From Cyanobacteria bacterium UBA3803 (GTDB taxonomy: Bacteria; Cyanobacteriota; Vampirovibrionia; Gastranaerophilales; Gastranaerophilaceae): DNA of 9,413 nt. This document shows positions 6,899 to 9,413 of the stretch, piece after piece (the stretch's first letter is position 1; the number at the start of each line of letters is the position of its first letter). Under the pieces are notes generated by a model that worked only from the letters and a program-made list of their open reading frames with translations, made no database searches and was not told the origin of the DNA. The translations under genes were made by a program, and so were the position numbers. The stretch is taken from assembly GCA_002369055.1 (NCBI GenBank), contig DFEL01000060.1, positions 1 to 9,413 of the forward strand, written 5' to 3'.

Positions 6899-7737
6899 AC
6901 AGTTTCCAATTCTTGTATTTTTGTTTTTTGTATAATTTCATTCAAAAATTCTATCGCAGTATTCATTACAAATACTTTTTCGTTGTCATACAATATCATG
7001 TGGTAACTATCATTTAGTTCTACATATTTTTTTATGGTTGAAGAAACATTTTTAATGACAATTTTTGCACCTTTTGTGCTTGCTAGGTTATCATATTTTG
7101 AATGAATGCATAAAATAGGACAAGTAACTTTTTTTAAATTTTTTCTTACATTTTTAGAAAGTTTCAATAATCCCAAAACACAATTCAGCGGATAATTATC
7201 CATACCAACATCTGCTTTAGACATTACTTTTGCTAAACTTTTTCTCGTTTTTTCGTTTTTTACACCAAAGCAATCATCTTCCGGGAAAGTGTAGTAGTAT
7301 CTTGTAACTGTGTTAAGAGCAACAGGTAATAATGATACTGTCCAAGGTATGCAAAAGCCATCTAAAAATAGTGTTGTTGATAATGCTACAATTCCTGTTA
7401 AATCTTTATTATGTTCGCCCAAGTAAACTGCCATTGCAGCACCTAAGCATAAGCCTGATGCAAAAAATTGATTATAATTTTTTCTTAACTTGTTATATTT
7501 TTCTTGTGCAAACTCGCACCAATCTTGCCAAGTAACTGTTTCTATTTCGCTTATTCTGTCACCATGTCCAGGAAAAGAATAGCAAAATACATCGAAACCT
7601 TGTTTATGTAAAAAAGTGCCATATTTTTTCATTTCAAAAGGGCTGCCTGTTAATCCGTGAAATAACAATACAGCCTTTTTATTTTTAATGTCTTTTATAT
7701 CTTCGTGCAGCAGTTCAAAGTCTATACTTTCTGCCAC
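6895..7737 (-). CDS. Alpha/beta hydrolase (carboxylesterase/monoacylglycerol lipase-like) with Cys in the nucleophile position
   Basis: 280 residues, a single cytoplasmic alpha/beta-hydrolase fold close to the Est30/COG1647 type in length and motif order. Seen: LLFHGLTGSP (24-33, oxyanion region), FPGHG (55-59), the elbow SGLCLGAAM (94-102), IHSKYDN with Asp216, and NDSYHMI with His246. Related carboxylesterases have GLSxG, with Ser attacking the ester; here the codon is TGC, giving Cys97. Cys nucleophiles in this fold are known in dienelactone hydrolases and PHA synthases, but this protein is too short for a PHA synthase. The substrate is unknown. The start is GTG at 7737-7735, which shares its first base with the aminotransferase stop (TAGTG) and has AGG eight bases upstream inside the preceding gene. 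This start keeps the first beta strand, whereas the next in-frame Met (36) would remove the oxyanion loop. The stop overlaps the next gene (ATGA). Confidence 0.9.
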   Translation of the reverse strand: MAESIDFELLHEDIKDIKNKKAVLLFHGLTGSPFEMKKYGTFLHKQGFDVFCYSFPGHGDRISEIETVTWQDWCEFAQEKYNKLRKNYNQFFASGLCLGAAMAVYLGEHNKDLTGIVALSTTLFLDGFCIPWTVSLLPVALNTVTRYYYTFPEDDCFGVKNEKTRKSLAKVMSKADVGMDNYPLNCVLGLLKLSKNVRKNLKKVTCPILCIHSKYDNLASTKGAKIVIKNVSSTIKKYVELNDSYHMILYDNEKVFVMNTAIEFLNEIIQKTKIQELETV

Positions 7738-9182
7738 TATGATAACCTCGTAAATAATTGGTCAATTAATTCAACAGCCATATCAATTTCCGCATAAGAA
7801 ATTGTAACCGCAGGAACTAATGTCAAGGAATTATTATAATGACTACCTTTGTTTAAAATTAAACCACATTTTTTACCTTGATATTGAAGGTCACCTTTAT
7901 ATCCTTCGGATAATATGTCGTGGCTTAATTTAGGGTCAGGTGTGTAACCGTCTTCTGTTACACATTCAATTCTTAATGCAAGACCAAGACCATCAACCAT
8001 ACCAATACGTTTATGTTTCTTTTCAAGCATTTTTAAACCGTCTAAGAAGTATTTACCCTTTTGTGCAACTTGTGTTTCAAAGTCATCTTCTTCAAAAGTA
8101 TTCATTACTTCGTACCCTGCTCTCATTCCGATTGGGTTATTACAGAATGTTGAGTGAGTTCTTCCTGTTGGCCATACCTCAGGATTAATTAATTCTTCTT
8201 TTGCCCACATACCGCCAAGAGGATTTAAACCGTTTGTTAATGATTTACCGAATGTTATTACATCAGGTGTAACTTCATAGTGTTCTATTGCCCACAATTT
8301 ACCTGTACGATAAAATCCCATTTGAATTTCATCATCAACAAGTAATACCCCAAAATCATCAAGAACTTTTTTCAATTCTTTGAAGTATCCTTTAGGTGGA
8401 ACAATATATCCTCCTGAACCTTGAACCGGCTCAATAAAGAATGCTCCGATTGAAGATTGTTTTGTGCTTTGATCATACAAACCAGCACAATTATCTTCAA
8501 ATTCACGTCTTAATTGTTGAACGCAGTAGTAATTACAAGAATCACAATGCTTTCCATAAGGGCATCTGTAACAGTATGGATATGGTACAAAATGAGCTTC
8601 ATCACCAAAATGACCGAATGGTTCTCTATATCTGTAACCTGCTGTTAAGCAGCTTGCACCTAATGTTCTGCCATGGAAACCACCGTAGAATGAAAACATT
8701 CTATTTTTATGTGTATAATTTCTAATAAGTTTTAAGGCATCTTCCGTTGCTTGTGAACCACCTACGTTAAAATGAACTCTACCTTTTTCATTAAATCTTT
8801 CTATATTTGCTTTTGCAATTTTTTCTGATAACAATACTTTGTAATCATATAAGAAATTTGATGAAATTTGTGGTAATGTATCTATTTGATTAACAACAGC
8901 ATCTCTAATTCTTCTATTTTTGTAACCTAAGTTACATGCTGCAAACCACATTTGTAAATCTAAATAAGGTGTATTTTCGGAATCATACATGTAAATACCG
9001 TTACAATCTCTAAATATTTTTGGTACGGGTTCACTATGAATTTTATCCCCGTAAGTGCAGTATTCTTTATCTATTTCAAGAAGTTCCGCATCTGATTTGT
9101 AATCGTTATTCATCTTTTTTTCTTCTTCTAACTTACTATCCATTTTTTCTAAATTTGTTCTAATCTTTTCTAGTACGCTCAT
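7737..9182 (-). CDS. Class III (PLP-dependent) aminotransferase, ornithine/4-aminobutyrate/acetylornithine aminotransferase type
   Basis: 481 residues. It transfers an amino group, probably from an omega-amino compound to an oxo acid; the exact substrate cannot be read. Seen in order: NVGGSQATEDALKL (139-152, cofactor phosphate binding), YGGFHGRTLG (166-175), EPVQGSGGY (251-259), LLVDDEIQMGFYRTGK (280-295, Asp284 contacting the PLP ring), ITFGKSLTNG (309-318, Lys313 forming the Schiff base), THSTFCNNP (342-350) and GLGLALRIE. It is longer than the usual 400-460 residues because of a charged ~40-residue N-terminal extension and an insert with five Cys (204, 207, 213, 216, 220). Similar Cys-bearing inserts occur in some archaeal and anaerobe class III enzymes. 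The ATG at 9182 has AGG seven bases upstream (9192-9190). First gene of the three-gene unit. Family assignment is firm; substrate and pathway are open. Confidence 0.94.
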   Translation of the reverse strand: MSVLEKIRTNLEKMDSKLEEEKKMNNDYKSDAELLEIDKEYCTYGDKIHSEPVPKIFRDCNGIYMYDSENTPYLDLQMWFAACNLGYKNRRIRDAVVNQIDTLPQISSNFLYDYKVLLSEKIAKANIERFNEKGRVHFNVGGSQATEDALKLIRNYTHKNRMFSFYGGFHGRTLGASCLTAGYRYREPFGHFGDEAHFVPYPYCYRCPYGKHCDSCNYYCVQQLRREFEDNCAGLYDQSTKQSSIGAFFIEPVQGSGGYIVPPKGYFKELKKVLDDFGVLLVDDEIQMGFYRTGKLWAIEHYEVTPDVITFGKSLTNGLNPLGGMWAKEELINPEVWPTGRTHSTFCNNPIGMRAGYEVMNTFEEDDFETQVAQKGKYFLDGLKMLEKKHKRIGMVDGLGLALRIECVTEDGYTPDPKLSHDILSEGYKGDLQYQGKKCGLILNKGSHYNNSLTLVPAVTISYAEIDMAVELIDQLFTRLS

Positions 9183-9203
9183 TTTTAAACCTATTTAGTG
9201 TTA

Positions 9204-9232
9204 ATTTTACATTTATATTTTTCATAATACAA
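9204..9232 (-). promoter_or_regulatory. Candidate promoter of the aminotransferase unit
   Basis: TTGTAT (9232-9227) and TAAAAT (9209-9204) are separated by 17 bp, matching sigma70 spacing with one mismatch in -10 and two or three in -35. It would start transcription about 15 bases before the ATG, leaving a short leader that holds the AGG at 9192-9190. The whole gap is very AT-rich, so chance matches are easy. Confidence 0.4.
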
Positions 9233-9264
9233 CTAAAAAATAAAATATGCTATTTTTTTACAAT

Positions 9265-9290
9265 ATTTTTGTTACTTTTGTAACAAAAAT
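9265..9290. promoter_or_regulatory. Perfect 11-bp inverted repeat with 4-base centre (operator or weak terminator)
   Basis: ATTTTTGTTAC, TTTT, GTAACAAAAAT: the arms are exact complements. It starts four bases after the stop codon of the partial upstream gene and about 32 bp upstream of the candidate -35 of the aminotransferase. No T-tract follows it on either strand and the arms hold only two G-C pairs, so a Rho-independent terminator is doubtful. A dimeric regulator site is an equally good reading. Confidence 0.45.
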
Positions 9291-9294
9291 CAGA

Positions 9295-9413
9295 TTAATT
9301 TGTTTCGTAAAATACAGTAAAAGTTTCTTCAGGTGAGAGTTTTGCTCTGCCACCGTGTATTGGTACAAAAACAAATCCGGCTACGTAGAAGCAGATATTT
9401 CCTGCTTGATATA
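9295..9413 (-). CDS. 3' end of an unknown gene (last 38 codons)
   Basis: The minus-strand frame read from 9411 is open for 38 residues and stops at TAA 9297-9295; the other two minus frames are closed within this stretch. The tail reads YQAGNICFYVAGFVFVPIHG, then GRAKLSPEETFTVFYETN. It has a hydrophobic segment followed by a soluble acidic end and looks like real protein sequence. No family is recognised. It lies 112 bp upstream of the aminotransferase in the same direction, and the inverted repeat at 9265-9290 follows directly. Confidence 0.55.
   Translation of the reverse strand, partial: YQAGNICFYVAGFVFVPIHGGRAKLSPEETFTVFYETN

Noticed and set aside
6895..7737. PHA synthase (because of the GxCxG motif)
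   Set aside because: At 280 residues it is too short, and the sequence after Asp216 and His246 follows the Est30-like carboxylesterase pattern.
7332..8725. Plus-strand open frames at 7332-7535, 7940-8188 and 8441-8725
   Set aside because: They are antisense to the hydrolase and aminotransferase genes, whose motifs are intact on the minus strand.

Overview
The window is AT-rich (roughly a third G+C by eye), uses the standard bacterial code (TGA ends one gene, TGG encodes Trp), and every supported gene lies on the minus strand. In transcription order they are: the 3' tail of an unknown gene (9413-9295), a class III aminotransferase (9182-7737), an alpha/beta hydrolase with a Cys nucleophile (7737-6895), a small four-helix membrane protein (6898-6548), and a giant RTX protein gene that starts at 6461 and runs off the left edge without a stop. 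A type I-secreted RTX protein suggests a diderm bacterium. The AT-richness and protein style would fit a gut, host-associated lineage such as Gastranaerophilales (Melainabacteria), but that is a weak guess.

Positions 1-6461 (69% of the window) are one open frame of 2153 codons, still open at the edge. Its first ~390 residues look like a C39/papain-like cysteine peptidase with Cys111, His321 and Asp343 as the probable triad and a long charged helical insertion. The rest is a chain of ten modules, the tenth cut off. Each module has a Ca2+-binding RTX nonapeptide array (GGxGNDxIY type), a 'NxFxFxxGDGNDTIYSGxGxDxLxF' transition, and a linker with 'NLVIxYG...SVTIxDYF/NYL'. Module length (146-233 residues), array length (about 3-14 nonapeptides) and the linker motif (DYF in the first five, NYL/NYF/NYM in the next four) vary along the chain.

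Positions 6548-9182 form a tight three-gene unit: the aminotransferase stop overlaps the hydrolase GTG start by one base (TAGTG), and the hydrolase stop overlaps the membrane-protein ATG (ATGA). The aminotransferase has its PLP lysine and an inserted five-cysteine cluster. The hydrolase has GLCLG where this family normally has GxSxG. The pathway cannot be named from the sequence.

There are two intergenic gaps. The 86-bp gap before the RTX gene has a perfect TATAAT. The 112-bp gap before the aminotransferase has a candidate promoter and a perfect 11-bp inverted repeat. No tRNA, rRNA, CRISPR array, insertion sequence or secretion-system gene is visible. The likely novel system here is the secreted cysteine peptidase carried on a very long modular RTX scaffold.
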